The notes: generated by a model from the sequence alone, not told the origin. Counted from the first letter of the stretch, positions 46,273 through 57,896 are shown. The stretch is DNA of 64,000 nucleotides from Rhodoferax sp. WC2427 (GCF_040822085.1 NZ_CP162006.1:2790001-2854000); one strand, 5' to 3'. A program made the numbers and translations.

Positions 46273-47556
46273 TCACGCCAGCCACACCACCAGCGCGTGC
46301 AGGCCCAGACCGGCCAGCCCGCCCACCAGCGTCCCGTTGATGCGGATGAACTGCAGGTCGCGTCCCACGCTCAGCTCCAGCTCCTGCACCAATTGGCGGT
46401 CGTCCCAGGCCTTGATGGTCTGCGCAATATGGGTGGTCACGCCGGTACGCAGGCTCAGCGCCAACTGTCCCGCTGCGGCCATCACATGTTCGTTGATGGC
46501 CTCGCGCAGGCTGGTGTCGCTAGCCAGGCGCTCGCCCACCGCGCCCAGCGCCGCCTGCAGGTTGCGGGCAATGGCCGACTGCGGGTCGGACAGGTCGGCT
46601 TGCAGCAGCTGCCGGATGTCGGTCCACAGCGAGGCCACAAACTGGCGCACCGCCGGGTCGGTCAGCGCCCGCTCTTTCAAGTCGTCGCAGGCCTGGCGCA
46701 GGGCCGGGTCGTCGCGCAGGCGGGTGATGTAGTCGGCCAGCCAGGCCTCGTAGCGCAGGCGCGCCGGGTGCGCAGGCTGGGCCAGCACCTCGCGCAGCTC
46801 GTCCAGGGCCGAGGCGCTGAGCTTCTCGGCCATGCTGTCGGCCAGCTTGGCGGTGGAAGCCACCGCGTCCACCAGGCCCACCACCTTGGGCCATTCCTTG
46901 CGCACATGCTTCTGCAGCAACTGCGACACCGCCGCCTTGACCTCGTCCTGCGCCAGGTATTCGCCCAGCTTGACCAGCCCGGCATCCAGCAGTTCGTTGT
47001 GCCGCCCGTCCTGCGTCAGCAGGCCCAGCACCTCGCCCGCCGTGGCGGCTGCGTCCCAGCGCCACGCCTGGGCCACCACCAGTTCGAGCGTGGCGCGCTG
47101 CATACGCGCGTCGTCAAACACATTCAGCAAGCCCAACGCCACACCCTGGGCCTGCTGTGCCCACAAGGCCATGCGCGCCGGATCCCGCAGCCACACGCCC
47201 AGGCGCTGCGCGGGGTCCAGCACCGCCAGCTTGGCCAGCAGCGTGGCCGGGTCCAGAAAATGGTCGCGCACAAAGTCGGCCAGGCTGTCGGCAATGCGCT
47301 CCTTGCTTTGCGGGATGATGGCCGTATGCGGCAGCGGAATGCCCAGCGGATGCCGAAACAGCGCCACCACCGCAAACCAGTCCGCCAGCGCGCCCACGGC
47401 AGACGCCTCGCAAAACGCCCGCAGCCAGCCCCAACCGCCCTGCCCGCCCATCCCGTGGCTGAGCAGCAGGCCACCCAGCGAAGCCAGCAGCAGCGCGATG
47501 GCAAACCACTGCATGCGGCGCAAAGACTGGCGGCGGGGATCGGTGGGGTTGGGCAT
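46273..47556 (-). CDS. DUF445 family inner-membrane protein
   Basis: A 427-aa protein with two hydrophobic segments at the N-terminus (WFAIALLLASLGGLLLSHGM and the conserved EASAVGALADWFAVVALFRH) and a third near the C-terminus. The block IPLPHTAIIPQSKERIADSL AD is the DUF445 hallmark (YjiN-like). The intervening ~330 residues are helical and polar. The family's function is not established. ATG 47556 is chosen because residues upstream are not conserved-looking; the frame opens at 47607. It is convergent with the DUF5666 gene. Confidence 0.85.
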   Translation of the reverse strand: MPNPTDPRRQSLRRMQWFAIALLLASLGGLLLSHGMGGQGGWGWLRAFCEASAVGALADWFAVVALFRHPLGIPLPHTAIIPQSKERIADSLADFVRDHFLDPATLLAKLAVLDPAQRLGVWLRDPARMALWAQQAQGVALGLLNVFDDARMQRATLELVVAQAWRWDAAATAGEVLGLLTQDGRHNELLDAGLVKLGEYLAQDEVKAAVSQLLQKHVRKEWPKVVGLVDAVASTAKLADSMAEKLSASALDELREVLAQPAHPARLRYEAWLADYITRLRDDPALRQACDDLKERALTDPAVRQFVASLWTDIRQLLQADLSDPQSAIARNLQAALGAVGERLASDTSLREAINEHVMAAAGQLALSLRTGVTTHIAQTIKAWDDRQLVQELELSVGRDLQFIRINGTLVGGLAGLGLHALVVWLA

Positions 47557-47593
47557 GGGGGGAGCATAGCCCGGATGGCCCACCCACCCCTTT

Positions 47594-47650
47594 TCATCAA
47601 ATTTCATAGCTGGTTGCGCTTATGGAATAAGCGCTAGCAGCCTTTTTTTT
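47594..47650 (-). repeat. Dispersed hairpin repeat, copy 7
   Basis: It reads CATCAAATTTCATAGCTGG, TTGCGCTTATGGAATAAGCGC, TAGCAGCC, then a run of T. The hairpin GCGCTTAT/ATAAGCGC is intact. The T-run on the plus strand could give terminator function. Confidence 0.75.
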
Positions 47651-47736
47651 CATTATTTACAAATACACTGCGGTTCGTTCTGCGGCCTGCCCTGGCCTTA
47701 CGATAGGCATTTACCCCCACCCACACCACCGCCGCC

Positions 47737-48663
47737 ATGGAACTCCGCCAGCTCCGTTATTTCGTCAAGGTCTGCGAGTTGCGCAGCATGGGCCGCGCTG
47801 CGGTAGAGCTGGGCGTGGTGACCTCGGCGCTGAGCCAGCAGATCAGCCGGTTGGAGGGCGAACTCAGCACCCGGCTGCTGCAGCGCGCCAGCACCGGTGT
47901 CACCCCCACCGACGCGGGCGTGGCCTTTTTGCAGCAGGCCCAGCTCACGCTGCGCCATGCGGACGAGGCGGTGCGCGCGGCGCAGCAGGCACGCCTGTCC
48001 GGCCACGTGAGCGTGGGCCTGGCGCCCACCACCGCCTCGGTGCTCGGCCTGCCGCTGATGCTGGCCATGCGGGCGCGGTACCCGGACGTGCGGCTGCACC
48101 TGGTGGAGTCGCTGTCGGGCAACCTGGCCAGCATGCTGCAGGCGCGCCAGCTCGACCTGGCCGTGCTGTTCGAAACCACCACGCCGCGCCGCTGGAGCAT
48201 CGAACCCCTGCTGGACGAAAAGCTGTTTGTGCTGGCCGCCACCGATCTGGCCCAGCGGCCCACGGGCGTGAAAGTGCGGCTGGCCCAGCTCGCGGGCCTG
48301 CCGCTGATCATGCCCAGCGCCGACCACGGCCTGCGCGCCACCCTGACCACCGCGTTTGCCCGTGCGCACATCGTGCCCCACGTGGTGGCCGAAATCGACG
48401 GCCTGGCGCTGCTGATGGACGCGGTGCGCGCCGGGCTGGGTGCCACCATCCAGCCCGGTGCCGCCATCGCCCGGCAACCCGCCGAAGGGGTGCACAGCAG
48501 CCAGATCACCGATGCCCATGTGGGGCGGCGCAACCTGCTGGTCAGCCTGTCGGACGACGAACTGTCGCCTGCTGCGCTGGCCACCCGGGTGGTGATGGCC
48601 GACACCGCGCGCACCCTGGTGCGCGAGGGGCGCTGGCTCGGCGCAAGTCTTCTCGATAACTGA
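47737..48663 (+). CDS. tcuR: LysR-family regulator (TcuR-like)
   Basis: A 308-aa regulator. MELRQLRYFVKVCELRSMGR and VTSALSQQISRLEGELSTRL give the N-terminal HTH, and the effector domain begins RLSGHVSVGLAPTTASVLGL. It lies 76 bases upstream of tcuA on the same strand, as in known tcuRABC loci, where TcuR activates genes for tricarballylate and citrate-derived compounds. The assignment of symbol rests on this context, since LysR proteins with this layout occur widely. Effectors of other aromatic or dicarboxylate operons are possible. Confidence 0.8.
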   Translation: MELRQLRYFVKVCELRSMGRAAVELGVVTSALSQQISRLEGELSTRLLQRASTGVTPTDAGVAFLQQAQLTLRHADEAVRAAQQARLSGHVSVGLAPTTASVLGLPLMLAMRARYPDVRLHLVESLSGNLASMLQARQLDLAVLFETTTPRRWSIEPLLDEKLFVLAATDLAQRPTGVKVRLAQLAGLPLIMPSADHGLRATLTTAFARAHIVPHVVAEIDGLALLMDAVRAGLGATIQPGAAIARQPAEGVHSSQITDAHVGRRNLLVSLSDDELSPAALATRVVMADTARTLVREGRWLGASLLDN

Positions 48664-48739
48664 ACACCTGTTGCCCGATCCGGCCTTTCGCCGCAGGGGC
48701 CGTCTGCCTACAGTCTCCTGACCCCCAAGGAGATCCAAA

Positions 48740-50164
48740 GTGCGTGATGAACAGGTAGATGTATTGGTCGTAGGCGGCGGCAATGCCGCCCTCTGCGCCG
48801 CGCTGATGGCGCGCGAGGCCGGGGCCAGCGTGCTGCTGCTCGAAGCCGCTCCCAAAGCCTGGCGCGGCGGCAATTCGCAGCACACCCGCAACCTGCGCTG
48901 CATGCACGACGCACCGCAAGACGTGTTGGTCGAGGCCTACCCCGAAGAAGAATACTGGCAGGACCTGCTCAAGGTGACCGGCGGCCTGACCGACGAGCAC
49001 CTGGCCCGGCTGGTGATACGCGCCTCGTCGAACTGCCGCGACTGGATGCGCCGCCACGGCGTGCACTTCCAGCCGCCGCTGTCGGGCGCGCTGCACGTGG
49101 CGCGTACCAATGCCTTCTTCATGGGCGGCGGCAAGGCGCTGGTCAACGCCTACTACCGCAGCGCCGAACGCCTGGGCGTGCAGATCCGCTACGAAACACC
49201 TGTGGCCTCGGTCGAGCGCGACGGCGAGCGCTTCACCGCCGTCCGCACCGAAGCGGGCGAACGCATCGCCGCCCGCAGCTGCGTGCTGGCCGCCGGTGGC
49301 TTCGAGTCCAACCGCGCCTGGCTGCGCGAGGCCTGGGGCCAGAACGAACGCGGCGAATGGCCGGCCGACAACTTCCTGGTGCGCGGCACCCGCTTCAACC
49401 AGGGCGTGCTGCTCAAGCAGCTGATCGATGCCGGAGCCGACACCATTGGCGACCCGTCGCAGGGCCACATGGTGGCCATCGATGCCCGGGCCCCGCTGTT
49501 TGATGGCGGTATCTGCACCCGCATCGACTGCGTGTCGCTGGGCGTGGTGGTCAACCGCGAGGCCCGGCGCTTCTACGACGAGGGCGAGGACTTCTGGCCC
49601 AAGCGCTACGCCATCTGGGGGCGGCTGGTGGCGCAACAGCCGGGCCAGGTGGCCTACTCCATCATCGACCAGAAGGCCGTGGGCCGCTTCATGCCGCCGG
49701 TGTTCCCCGGCACCATCGCCGACACGCTGCAAGGGCTGGCGCAGCAGCTCGGGCTGGACGAGGCGGTTTTCCTGCGCACGATTGCCGACTACAACGCCGC
49801 CTGCCGGGTGGGCCAGTTCGACCACACCGCGCTGGACGACTGCCGCACCGAAGGCCTGGCACCCGCCAAGACCCACTGGGCCCGGCCCATCGACACCGCG
49901 CCCTTCTACGCCTACCCACTGCGCCCCGGCATCACCTTCACCTACCTGGGCCTGAAGGTGGACGACACCACCGCCGTGCGCTTTGGCAACCGGCCCAGTC
50001 CCAACCTGTTCGTGGCCGGGGAAATGATGGCCGGCAACGTGCTCGGCAAGGGCTACACCGCCGGTGTGGGCATGAGCATAGGCACCGCCTTCGGCCGCAT
50101 CGCAGGCACCCAGGCGGCAGCCGCCGCCCAGCAACAGAAAGAGACCCTCCATGCAAACGCTTGA
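48740..50164 (+). CDS. tcuA: FAD-dependent tricarballylate dehydrogenase
   Basis: A 474-aa flavoprotein of the fumarate reductase/succinate dehydrogenase class. [20 protein letters not shown] is the FAD motif, and [11 protein letters not shown] and the later [17 protein letters not shown] and [20 protein letters not shown] are conserved. Start is GTG 48740 with AAGGAGAT upstream. The enzyme oxidises tricarballylate to cis-aconitate and passes electrons to TcuB. Its end overlaps tcuB by 14 bases. The nearest alternative is another flavoprotein of the KsdD/FrdA class, but TcuB adjacency makes tcuA the best call. Confidence 0.9.
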   Translation: MRDEQVDVLVVGGGNAALCAALMAREAGASVLLLEAAPKAWRGGNSQHTRNLRCMHDAPQDVLVEAYPEEEYWQDLLKVTGGLTDEHLARLVIRASSNCRDWMRRHGVHFQPPLSGALHVARTNAFFMGGGKALVNAYYRSAERLGVQIRYETPVASVERDGERFTAVRTEAGERIAARSCVLAAGGFESNRAWLREAWGQNERGEWPADNFLVRGTRFNQGVLLKQLIDAGADTIGDPSQGHMVAIDARAPLFDGGICTRIDCVSLGVVVNREARRFYDEGEDFWPKRYAIWGRLVAQQPGQVAYSIIDQKAVGRFMPPVFPGTIADTLQGLAQQLGLDEAVFLRTIADYNAACRVGQFDHTALDDCRTEGLAPAKTHWARPIDTAPFYAYPLRPGITFTYLGLKVDDTTAVRFGNRPSPNLFVAGEMMAGNVLGKGYTAGVGMSIGTAFGRIAGTQAAAAAQQQKETLHANA

Positions 50165-51347
50165 AGCCCTGGCACGCGAGGCCGTATCGCTCGCACAAGG
50201 CCCACGGGAAGGCCCACACCGCGTCATTCCCATCCTCTCCGGCGCCGAGGCCGAGGTCGGTCGGCAGATGCAAATCTGCAACGCCTGCCGCTACTGCGAG
50301 GGCTTTTGCGCCGTGTTCCCGGCCATGACCCGGCGGCTCGAATTTGGCAAGGCCGACATCCACTTTCTGGCCAACCTGTGCCACAACTGCGGTGCCTGCC
50401 TGCATGCCTGCCAGTACGCGCCGCCGCACGAGTTTGCCGTGAACGTGCCGCAGGCCATGGCCGAGGTGCGTGGCCAAACCTATGTGGACTACGCCTGGCC
50501 GCCCGCGCTGGGCGTGCTCTACCAGCGAAACGGCCTCACGCTGTCGTTGGCCCTGGCGGCGGCGCTGGCGCTGTTCCTGGTGTTGGCGGCGGCGATGAAG
50601 GGCAGCCTGTGGGGCGCAGCGCCCGGCGACAACTTCTACAGCGTGTTTCCGCACAATCTGCTGGTGGGCCTGTTCGCACCCGTGTTCCTGTTCTCCACCT
50701 TGGCGCTGGCCATGGGCGTGCGGCGCTTCTGGCGCGAGATCACGCCCGCCACCAGCGGCGCGCCACTGAACGCGCCGGCCGCCGCCGAAGCCGCCGACGC
50801 GGTGCTGCGCCTCAAGTACCTCGACGGCGGCCATGGCGATGGCTGCCACAACGCAGACGATGCGTACACGCTGGCCCGTCGGCGCTTCCACCACCTTACC
50901 TTCTACGGTTTCCTGCTGTGCTTTGCCGCCACCAGCGTGGCCACGGTCTACCACTACGCTTTCGGCTGGGCCGCGCCCTACGCCCTGCCCAGCCTGCCCA
51001 AGCTGCTGGGTGTGGCCGGTGGCATCAGCCTGGTGCTGGGCACCGCCGGGCTGTGGCGGCTGAACCGCCAGCGCCATCCGCTGCACGGCGACGCAAAGCA
51101 AAAGCCGATGGACCTGGGCTTCATCGCCCTGCTGTTCCTCACCAGCGCCAGCGGCCTGGCCCTGTGGCTGGGCAGCGGCACCCCCGCCCTGGCCCTGCTG
51201 CTGTGCCTGCACCTGGGCGCTGTGATGGCCTTGTTTGCCACCCTGCCCTACGGCAAGTTCGGCCATGGCATTTTTCGCAGCGCCGCGCTGCTGCGCCATG
51301 CCGTGGAAAAGCGCCTGCCCAACCCCATCGGCCTGGGTGCCGACTGA
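50151..51347 (+). CDS. tcuB: TcuB electron-transfer membrane protein
   Basis: A 398-aa protein. Two ferredoxin-like motifs, [15 protein letters not shown] and [16 protein letters not shown], bind [4Fe-4S] clusters (about 45-95). Several transmembrane helices with His residues follow ([40 protein letters not shown]), probably holding heme b. It reoxidises TcuA and delivers electrons to quinone. The length and layout match citrate utilisation protein B. The start overlaps tcuA, showing translational coupling. Confidence 0.9.
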   Translation: MQTLEALAREAVSLAQGPREGPHRVIPILSGAEAEVGRQMQICNACRYCEGFCAVFPAMTRRLEFGKADIHFLANLCHNCGACLHACQYAPPHEFAVNVPQAMAEVRGQTYVDYAWPPALGVLYQRNGLTLSLALAAALALFLVLAAAMKGSLWGAAPGDNFYSVFPHNLLVGLFAPVFLFSTLALAMGVRRFWREITPATSGAPLNAPAAAEAADAVLRLKYLDGGHGDGCHNADDAYTLARRRFHHLTFYGFLLCFAATSVATVYHYAFGWAAPYALPSLPKLLGVAGGISLVLGTAGLWRLNRQRHPLHGDAKQKPMDLGFIALLFLTSASGLALWLGSGTPALALLLCLHLGAVMALFATLPYGKFGHGIFRSAALLRHAVEKRLPNPIGLGAD

Positions 51348-51376
51348 ACCCCAATAATCCCACGGAGACCCCCAAA

Positions 51377-52354
51377 ATGAACCAACGACACCTTCTGCGC
51401 GCCACGGCCACGTGCGCCGCCGCCCTCTGCCTGGCGACCCCGGCACGGGCCCAGGACTTCCCGCCCAAGAAGCCCGTCACCCTGGTGGTCGGCTTCGCCG
51501 CCGGGGGCGCGGCCGATGCGGCTGCGCGCCTGATCGCCCGCAAACTCGGCGAGGACATCGGCCAGACCGTCATCATCGACAACAAGGCCGGTGCCGGGGG
51601 CAACATCGCGCACCAGCAGGTGGCCAACGGGCCAGCCGACGGCTCGATGCTGCTGTTTGGCTCCATCGGCCCGCTGACCATCGCACCGCACGTGATGAAA
51701 GTCAGCTACGACCCGTTCAAGGACCTGGCCGCCATCTCGGGCGGGGTGAACTTTCCGAATGTGCTGGTGGTGCACAAGGGCCTGGGTGTGAAGACCCTGG
51801 CCGAGTTTGTGGCCTTGGCCAAGAAGAAGCCCGGCAGCATCGACTTCGCCTCGACCGGGGCTGGATCGGCCTCGCACCTGGCCGGGGAGCTGTTTAGCCA
51901 GCGCGCGGGCATCGACATGGTGCACGTGCCCTACAAAGGCGGCGCACCGGCCCTGCAGGACCTGCTGGGCGAACGCATCGCCTCGTATTTTTCGGCACCG
52001 CCCACCGCGCTGCCGCACGTTGAAGCGGGCAAGCTCATCCCCCTGGCTACCACCGGCCTGGCCCGCCCGGCCTACATGCCCACCATCCCCACGGTGGCCG
52101 AGTCGGGTTATCCCGGCTTCGAGGCCTTGAACTGGTACGCCTTTGTGGCACCCGGCAAAACGCCCGTAGCGATTCTGGAGCGCTGGAACCAGGCCATCGT
52201 CAAGGTACTGGCCGACCCCGGCGTGAAGCAGGCCCTGGACAAACACGGCCTGACCCCGCAGCCCACCACCCGCGCCGAGCTCACCGACTTCATGCGGAAA
52301 GAAGATGCCAAGTGGGGTGCCATCGTGCGCGACCGCAAGATCACAGCCAACTGA
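51377..52354 (+). CDS. Bug/TctC-family tricarboxylate-binding protein
   Basis: A 325-aa periplasmic binding protein with signal peptide MNQRHLLRATATCAAALCLA ending ARA. It follows the Bug family pattern: KPVTLVVGFAAGGAADAAAR, VIIDNKAGAGGNIAHQQVAN, GSMLLFGSIGPLTIAPHVMK, IDFASTGAGSASHLAGELFS, then VPYKGGAPALQDLLGERI and PTVAESGYPGFEALNWYAF. GGAGACCCCC lies before the ATG. It would deliver tricarboxylate to a TctAB permease that is not encoded nearby, in place of the usual TcuC transporter. Confidence 0.92.
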   Translation: MNQRHLLRATATCAAALCLATPARAQDFPPKKPVTLVVGFAAGGAADAAARLIARKLGEDIGQTVIIDNKAGAGGNIAHQQVANGPADGSMLLFGSIGPLTIAPHVMKVSYDPFKDLAAISGGVNFPNVLVVHKGLGVKTLAEFVALAKKKPGSIDFASTGAGSASHLAGELFSQRAGIDMVHVPYKGGAPALQDLLGERIASYFSAPPTALPHVEAGKLIPLATTGLARPAYMPTIPTVAESGYPGFEALNWYAFVAPGKTPVAILERWNQAIVKVLADPGVKQALDKHGLTPQPTTRAELTDFMRKEDAKWGAIVRDRKITAN

Positions 52355-52384
52355 GGGTGGCCTGCAGCGGTTCTAGCGGACCGC

Positions 52385-54208
52385 TCAGACCGCCGCTTTG
52401 TACGCCCGCCAGCCCCCAAACAACGTAACGTCCTGCGCGCCTTCCAATCCTGAAGGCTCGCAGATAAAGCCCGCCACCGTGCTGCCATCGGCCAGCAGCG
52501 TGCGGCCGATCCCTAGGGGCGCGGGGATGCCGTCCACAAAGCTGCCGAACTGCGCGCCGGGCAGCTCCCACACCTCCACCTCGATCGCCCTACCACTATC
52601 TTCGCCCTCGGCCACGCGGACCAGGCCGGGGCGTTTGCCGTCGGGCAAAGCGTAGAGGCGGTAGACGGGCGCGGTGGTGGTGCACTGCACGCGGCGGGCA
52701 CCCCGGCTGGTGAGCTGGTGGTTCAGCGGCTGGCCTTGCAGGTGCGCTCCGCAGACGGCCACGCGGATCTGGCCGGACGGCACGGCACCCAAAGCTTCGA
52801 ACGGCACTGCCGTGTGGCCGGTGGCCCCCAGCGTGGCCGCCCTGCCCTGCAGGCTGTGCTGCCAGCGCTGGGCCAGGTGCAGCAGCGGCTGGTCCTGGTG
52901 GGCAGGGGCGACGAAGGTGATGCCAAAAGGTAGACCGTCAAGCAGGCCGTAGGCCCGAAAGCCAGCGGGCACGGCGATGGCGGCGTAGTCCAGCAGATTC
53001 ACGAAGTTGGTGTACAGGCCGAAGTCGCTGTTGCGGGCAATCGGCTCGGCCAACATGGTGTCTATGCGGTGGATCGTGGGCGAGGTAGGCAGCAGCATGC
53101 AGTCGATGCTGGCCCACACGGCGGCGCAACGTTGCGCCAGGGCGCGCAGGCGGTACTGGGCGGCGAAGGCATCGGCGGCCAGCGGCTTGGCCCCGCCCAG
53201 GGTGATCTCGCGGGTCACCGGGAACAGAGCCTCGGGCCGTGCGTCTATGAAGGCGCGGATGGCCTGGTAACGCTCTGCCACCCAGGGTCCCTCGTACAGC
53301 AAACGGGCAGTCTCGAAAAAGGGTTCAAAGTCGATCTCCACCAACTCCGCGCCCAGGGCCAAAGCATGGGCGCGGGCGGCCTCAAAACATTGCGCATAGC
53401 CGCTGTCGCCCAGAAACTGCAGCTGGTCGGCGCGCGGAACGCCCAGGCGTGGATGTTTGGCGCGGCCAAAGTCGAAGCCGTGCGGCTGGGCCGGGCGGGC
53501 ATAGGCGTCCTGCGCGTCATAGCCCTGGGCCACGGCGAACACCTGCTGCGCGTCATCGGCCGTCAAGGCGAAGATGGACACCGCATCCAGCGAGCGGCAG
53601 GCGGGCACCACGCCGCTGGTGGACAGCAGGCCCAGGCTGGGTTTCAGGCCCACCAGGTGGTTGAAGCCAGCGGGCACACGGCCCGAACCGGCGGTGTCGG
53701 TGCCCAGCGAAAAACTCACATGGCCCAACGCCACCGACACCGCCGAGCCCGCGCTGGAGCCGCCCGACACGTAGTCCGCATCGAAGGCGTTGTGGCAGGC
53801 CCCATAGGGTGAACGCGTGCCGTTCAGGCCGGTGGCGAACTGGTCCAGGTTGGTCTTGCCGATGGCGATGGCCCCCGCGTCCAGCAGGCGCTGCACCACG
53901 AAGGCGCTATTCGCAGGCGTGTAGGCATAGGCCGGGCAACCGGCGGTGGTGGGCACCCCGGCCAGGTCGATGTTGTCCTTGATGGCAAAGGGCACGCCCC
54001 ACAGCGGTAGGCCCTCGGGGCCGTGGTCCATCAATGCCTGGGCACGTGCGCGCAAGGTGGCTGTGTCGATGCGGTGGATCCAGGCGGTGTGCGGGTCGTC
54101 ACCTATGGCGTTTGCCACGTGGTCCACCACCTGCAACGGGGTCAGGCCGCCATCGCGGTAAGCCTGTTGCAACGCGCCCAGGCTGAGGGAAATAGTTGTC
54201 TTGTTCAT
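52385..54208 (-). CDS. atzF: Allophanate hydrolase
   Basis: A 607-aa amidase-signature enzyme. The catalytic triad Lys is in [20 protein letters not shown], the cis-Ser and nucleophile Ser in [20 protein letters not shown], and [17 protein letters not shown] follows. The C-terminal ~150 residues (from [17 protein letters not shown]) are the AtzF C-terminal domain. It hydrolyses allophanate to two ammonium and two CO2. The ATG at 54208 overlaps the carboxylase stop by four bases; 62 open codons further upstream lie inside that gene and are not used. It is the last gene of the guanidine operon. Confidence 0.94.
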   Translation of the reverse strand: MNKTTISLSLGALQQAYRDGGLTPLQVVDHVANAIGDDPHTAWIHRIDTATLRARAQALMDHGPEGLPLWGVPFAIKDNIDLAGVPTTAGCPAYAYTPANSAFVVQRLLDAGAIAIGKTNLDQFATGLNGTRSPYGACHNAFDADYVSGGSSAGSAVSVALGHVSFSLGTDTAGSGRVPAGFNHLVGLKPSLGLLSTSGVVPACRSLDAVSIFALTADDAQQVFAVAQGYDAQDAYARPAQPHGFDFGRAKHPRLGVPRADQLQFLGDSGYAQCFEAARAHALALGAELVEIDFEPFFETARLLYEGPWVAERYQAIRAFIDARPEALFPVTREITLGGAKPLAADAFAAQYRLRALAQRCAAVWASIDCMLLPTSPTIHRIDTMLAEPIARNSDFGLYTNFVNLLDYAAIAVPAGFRAYGLLDGLPFGITFVAPAHQDQPLLHLAQRWQHSLQGRAATLGATGHTAVPFEALGAVPSGQIRVAVCGAHLQGQPLNHQLTSRGARRVQCTTTAPVYRLYALPDGKRPGLVRVAEGEDSGRAIEVEVWELPGAQFGSFVDGIPAPLGIGRTLLADGSTVAGFICEPSGLEGAQDVTLFGGWRAYKAAV

Positions 54209-57200
54209 GCTTGTGCTTCCTGGATGACCACCACGTTTTGCCCCGCCGCCACGGCCCCACCCTCGCGGCAGGCCATGCGCCACACCAACCCGGCGCAGGG
54301 TGCGGCTACCGTGAACTCCATCTTCATCGACTCGATGACCAGCAGGGCATCGCCCTCGGCCACGGTATCGCCCTCGGCCACCAGCAGCTTCCACACGCTG
54401 CCGGGAACCGCGGTGGCCACGCTGCGCGCGCCGGTGGGCAAGTCGTCTGGCGACACGGTGCGCTCTAGCACCTCGGGTTCGCCCACGTATTCGGCCTGGC
54501 CTGCCACGCGCCAGCGCTCGCGCTCTTCCTCGAAGGCCTGGCCCTGCAGGGCGCGGAAAGCAGCGATGTCATTGGCGTTGTCGGCCAAAAAACCTCTGTA
54601 GTCGTGCAGGCTGAACGTGCCCTCCTCCACCCGCAGCGGGTAGCGCCCGGCGGGAAAGTCGCGGCGGATCTGCAGCAGCTCTTCTTCGCCCACCGGGTAG
54701 AAACGGATCTGGTCGAAGAAGCGCAGCAGCCAGGGCTTGCCGGGTTCGAAGGACGGCGCTCCACTCGATGCATCGCGCCAGCGGTTCCACATCTGCAGCG
54801 TGCGGCCCACAAACTGGTAGCCGCCCGGGCCTTCCATGCCGTAAACGCACATGTAGGCGCCGCCAATGCCCACCGCGTTCTCGGGTGTCCAGGTGCGCGC
54901 CGGGTTGTACTTGGTGGTGACCAGGCGGTGGCGTGGGTCCAGCGGCGTGGCCACGGGTGCGCCCAGGTACACGTCACCCAGGCCCAGTACCAGGTAGCGG
55001 GCGTCGAACACGGTGCGCTGCACCTCGGCGATGCTGTCCAGCCCGTTGATGCGGCGGATGAACTCGATGTTGCTGGGGCACCAGGGCGCGTCGGGCCGCA
55101 CCGACTGCATGTATTTTTCGATCGCCAGCCGGGTGGCGCTGTCGTCCCAGCTCAGCGGCAGGTAGACGGTGCGCGAGGGCACCACCAGATCATCGGTATC
55201 GCCCAAGGCATCATCTGCTACAAAAATCGCAGCTATCAGTGCCGATGTGGTGAGCGCTAACGGTTCAAAATGTATCTGAAGCGAGCGGATGCCCGGCGTC
55301 AGATCGACGATGCCCGGCAGGCCCTGCGCCTGCAGCGCCTGCATCAGGCCGTGCACGCGCAGGCGCAGCGCGATGTCCAGCACCGCATCGCCCAGCTCCA
55401 CCAGCACGTAACGGTCCCCCGCCTGGCGCAGCACCAGGGCCGGGCGTTCGCCTTGCGCGTCGCGGCGGGCCAGAATGGGCGAACCTACCGCTTCGCTGCG
55501 CAACGGAATCGCAGGCGGGCTCCATGCCAGGTCGGCAATGCGGCGCTCTTGCGCGGCGTGCAGGGCCAGGGCTTCGGGGGCGGTGACGCAGCGAAAGCGC
55601 ACCGTATCACCCGGGCGCAACTGGCCCATCTTCCAGCGCTCGCTGGCCAGCACCACGGCCGGGCAGACGAAGCCGCCCAGGCTGGGGCCGTCGGGGCCCA
55701 GGATGACGGGCATGTCGCCGGTGAAGTCGATGGCCCCGATGGCGTAGGCGTTGTCGTGGATGTTGGACGGGTGCAACCCCGCCTCGCCGCCGTCGCGCCG
55801 CGCCCATTGGGGCTTGGGGCCGATGAGGCGCACACCGGTACGGCTGGAGTTGTAGTGCACCTGCCAGTCGGTGCCGAAGAACATTTGCACATCAAAGTCG
55901 GTGAAAAAGTCGGGCGCGCCGTGCGGGCCGTAGAGCACGGCGATGTCCCAGTGGTGCTGGTACACCGGCACCACCTCGGCGGGCAAGGCGGCCAGCGGTG
56001 CATCGACCGCATCGGCCCCGATGTGCAACATGTCGCCCACCCGCAGCGTGCGGCCCGCGTGGCCGCCGAACTGGCCCAGGGTGAAGGTGGCGCGGCTGCC
56101 CAGGTACAGCGGCACGTCCAGCCCGCCGCGCAGCGCCAGGTAGCTGCGCGCGCCTGCGCCCTGTACCGCACCAAGCCGCAGCACGCTGCCCGCCTTGACT
56201 AGGTGCGACTGCCACAGGCCTAGCGCCACGCCGTCCACGCTAACGGCCATGACTGCGCCGCAGACCGCTATCACCGTATCGGCATGGAAACGCAGGCTGG
56301 GACCGCTGAGGGTGCATTCGAGCGCCGCCGCCTCCGGGGCGTTGCCGACCAGGCGATTGGCCAGGCGCATGGCCAGGTCGTCCATGGGCCCGCTCGGTGG
56401 CACGCCCACGGCCCAGTAGCCCACGCGACCCGGGTGGTCTTGCACGGTGGTCTGCACACCGGCATCCAGCACCTCCAGCGCCTGCGGCTGGTAGTGCAGA
56501 TCGGCCAGGCTGCGGGTAACCATCAAGCCATCGACAAACACGGGGTCGGCCACCACGGTGCGCAGGTAGCGTAGATTCGTCTCGATCCCCGCCAGGCGGG
56601 TGGCGGCCAGGGCGGCCTGCAGCTTGGCGACTGCATCAGCTCGGTCGATACCGGTGACGATGAGCTTGGCGATCATCGGGTCGTAGTTGGGTGGTACTTC
56701 GCTGCCGGTGGCCACCCAGGTTTCGATGCGTGCATCCGTGGGGAACACGACTTCCGTTAAACCGCCCGCGCAAGGCTGGAAGTTGCGCGCCGGGTCTTCG
56801 GCGTAGAGGCGAACCTGGATGGACGCGCCGGTGGGCGCGGGCACGGTCAGCGCAAAGTCGTCGCCCCGCGACAAGCGCAGCATCCAGGCCACCAGGTCGA
56901 TGCCGGTGACCTGCTCGGTCACGCCGTGCTCTACCTGCAGGCGGGTATTGACCTCCAGGAAGTAGAAGGCCCCGGTGTCGGCATCCAGCACGTATTCCAC
57001 GGTACCGGCGCTGCGGTAATTCACGGCTTCGGCCAGGCGCACGGCGGTTTGCTGCAGGGCGGTGCGGGTGGCTTCGGACAAACCGGGCGCAGGGGTTTCT
57101 TCGATCACCTTCTGGTTGCGGCGCTGGGCCGAGCAGTCGCGCTCGCCCAGGGCCACCACCTGGCCTTTGCCGTCGCCGAAGAGCTGCACCTCGATGTGGC

Positions 57201-57816
57201 GGGCGCGCTCGACAAACTTTTCCAGAAACAGGCCCGCGTCCTTGAAGTTGGCCTGGGCCAGGCGCTGCACGGCCTCGAAGGCCGGGGCCATCTCGGCGTC
57301 GCTGCGGATCAGCCGCATGCCGATGCCGCCGCCACCCGCCGTGCTTTTGAGCATGACCGGGTAGCCAATGCGTGCCGCCTCGCTCTGCGCCTGCGCCAGG
57401 TCGACCAGCAGGCCGCTGCCGGGCAGCAGGGGCACGCCCTGGGCCTCGGCCAGCGCGCGGGCGGTGTGCTTCAGGCCAAAGGCGCGCATCTGCGCCGGTG
57501 TGGGGCCGATGAAGGCGATGCCTGCGTCCTCACAGGCCTGGGCGAAGTCGGGGTTTTCCGACAAAAAGCCGTAGCCGGGGTGGATGGCCCCCGCCCCCGT
57601 GGCCCGGGCGGCATCGAGGATGCGCTGCGGGTCCAGGTAGCTTTGCGCAGCCGGTGCCGGGCCGATGCAGACGCTGGCATCGGCCAGGGCCACATGCAGC
57701 GAATCGGCATCGGCCTCGGAGTACACGGCCACCGAGCGCAGGCCCAGGGCCTTGAGGCTGCGGATCACGCGGCAGGCGATGGCCCCGCGGTTGGCGATCA
57801 AAACGGTATCGAACAT
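54205..57816 (-). CDS. Guanidine carboxylase (urea carboxylase family)
   Basis: A 1203-aa biotin enzyme. The biotin carboxylase part (1-450) contains [35 protein letters not shown] and [16 protein letters not shown]. The carboxyltransferase part has AHS2 ([20 protein letters not shown]) and AHS1-like ([20 protein letters not shown]) domains. The biotinyl domain ends with [17 protein letters not shown]. It belongs to the urea carboxylase family, but the upstream guanidine-I riboswitch and the DUF1989 pair mark it as guanidine carboxylase. Start ATG 57816 ([11 protein letters not shown]). A stretch near 55217-55269 resembles the dispersed hairpin repeat, translated in frame. Confidence 0.92.
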   Translation of the reverse strand: MFDTVLIANRGAIACRVIRSLKALGLRSVAVYSEADADSLHVALADASVCIGPAPAAQSYLDPQRILDAARATGAGAIHPGYGFLSENPDFAQACEDAGIAFIGPTPAQMRAFGLKHTARALAEAQGVPLLPGSGLLVDLAQAQSEAARIGYPVMLKSTAGGGGIGMRLIRSDAEMAPAFEAVQRLAQANFKDAGLFLEKFVERARHIEVQLFGDGKGQVVALGERDCSAQRRNQKVIEETPAPGLSEATRTALQQTAVRLAEAVNYRSAGTVEYVLDADTGAFYFLEVNTRLQVEHGVTEQVTGIDLVAWMLRLSRGDDFALTVPAPTGASIQVRLYAEDPARNFQPCAGGLTEVVFPTDARIETWVATGSEVPPNYDPMIAKLIVTGIDRADAVAKLQAALAATRLAGIETNLRYLRTVVADPVFVDGLMVTRSLADLHYQPQALEVLDAGVQTTVQDHPGRVGYWAVGVPPSGPMDDLAMRLANRLVGNAPEAAALECTLSGPSLRFHADTVIAVCGAVMAVSVDGVALGLWQSHLVKAGSVLRLGAVQGAGARSYLALRGGLDVPLYLGSRATFTLGQFGGHAGRTLRVGDMLHIGADAVDAPLAALPAEVVPVYQHHWDIAVLYGPHGAPDFFTDFDVQMFFGTDWQVHYNSSRTGVRLIGPKPQWARRDGGEAGLHPSNIHDNAYAIGAIDFTGDMPVILGPDGPSLGGFVCPAVVLASERWKMGQLRPGDTVRFRCVTAPEALALHAAQERRIADLAWSPPAIPLRSEAVGSPILARRDAQGERPALVLRQAGDRYVLVELGDAVLDIALRLRVHGLMQALQAQGLPGIVDLTPGIRSLQIHFEPLALTTSALIAAIFVADDALGDTDDLVVPSRTVYLPLSWDDSATRLAIEKYMQSVRPDAPWCPSNIEFIRRINGLDSIAEVQRTVFDARYLVLGLGDVYLGAPVATPLDPRHRLVTTKYNPARTWTPENAVGIGGAYMCVYGMEGPGGYQFVGRTLQMWNRWRDASSGAPSFEPGKPWLLRFFDQIRFYPVGEEELLQIRRDFPAGRYPLRVEEGTFSLHDYRGFLADNANDIAAFRALQGQAFEEERERWRVAGQAEYVGEPEVLERTVSPDDLPTGARSVATAVPGSVWKLLVAEGDTVAEGDALLVIESMKMEFTVAAPCAGLVWRMACREGGAVAAGQNVVVIQEAQA
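55217..55269 (-). repeat. Possible dispersed hairpin repeat inside the carboxylase gene, copy 8
   Basis: On the minus strand it reads TTAGCGCT...TGATAGCTGCGATTTTTGTAGCA and aligns without gaps to copy 1. By eye about 28 of 48 positions match. It encodes [18 protein letters not shown]. Homology to the repeat is less certain than for the puuC copy. Confidence 0.35.
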
Positions 57817-57896
57817 AAGGATGTCCTGAGGGGGCGGGTCGTCCCGCCGGGTCAAAAGCGCACCACGAGCCGTCCCGTGGGCAAATGCCAGGATTT

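Noticed and set aside
54205..57816. Urea carboxylase as the primary function
   Set aside because: The sequence family fits, but the upstream guanidine-I riboswitch and the DUF1989 pair point to guanidine. Urea remains a possible side substrate.
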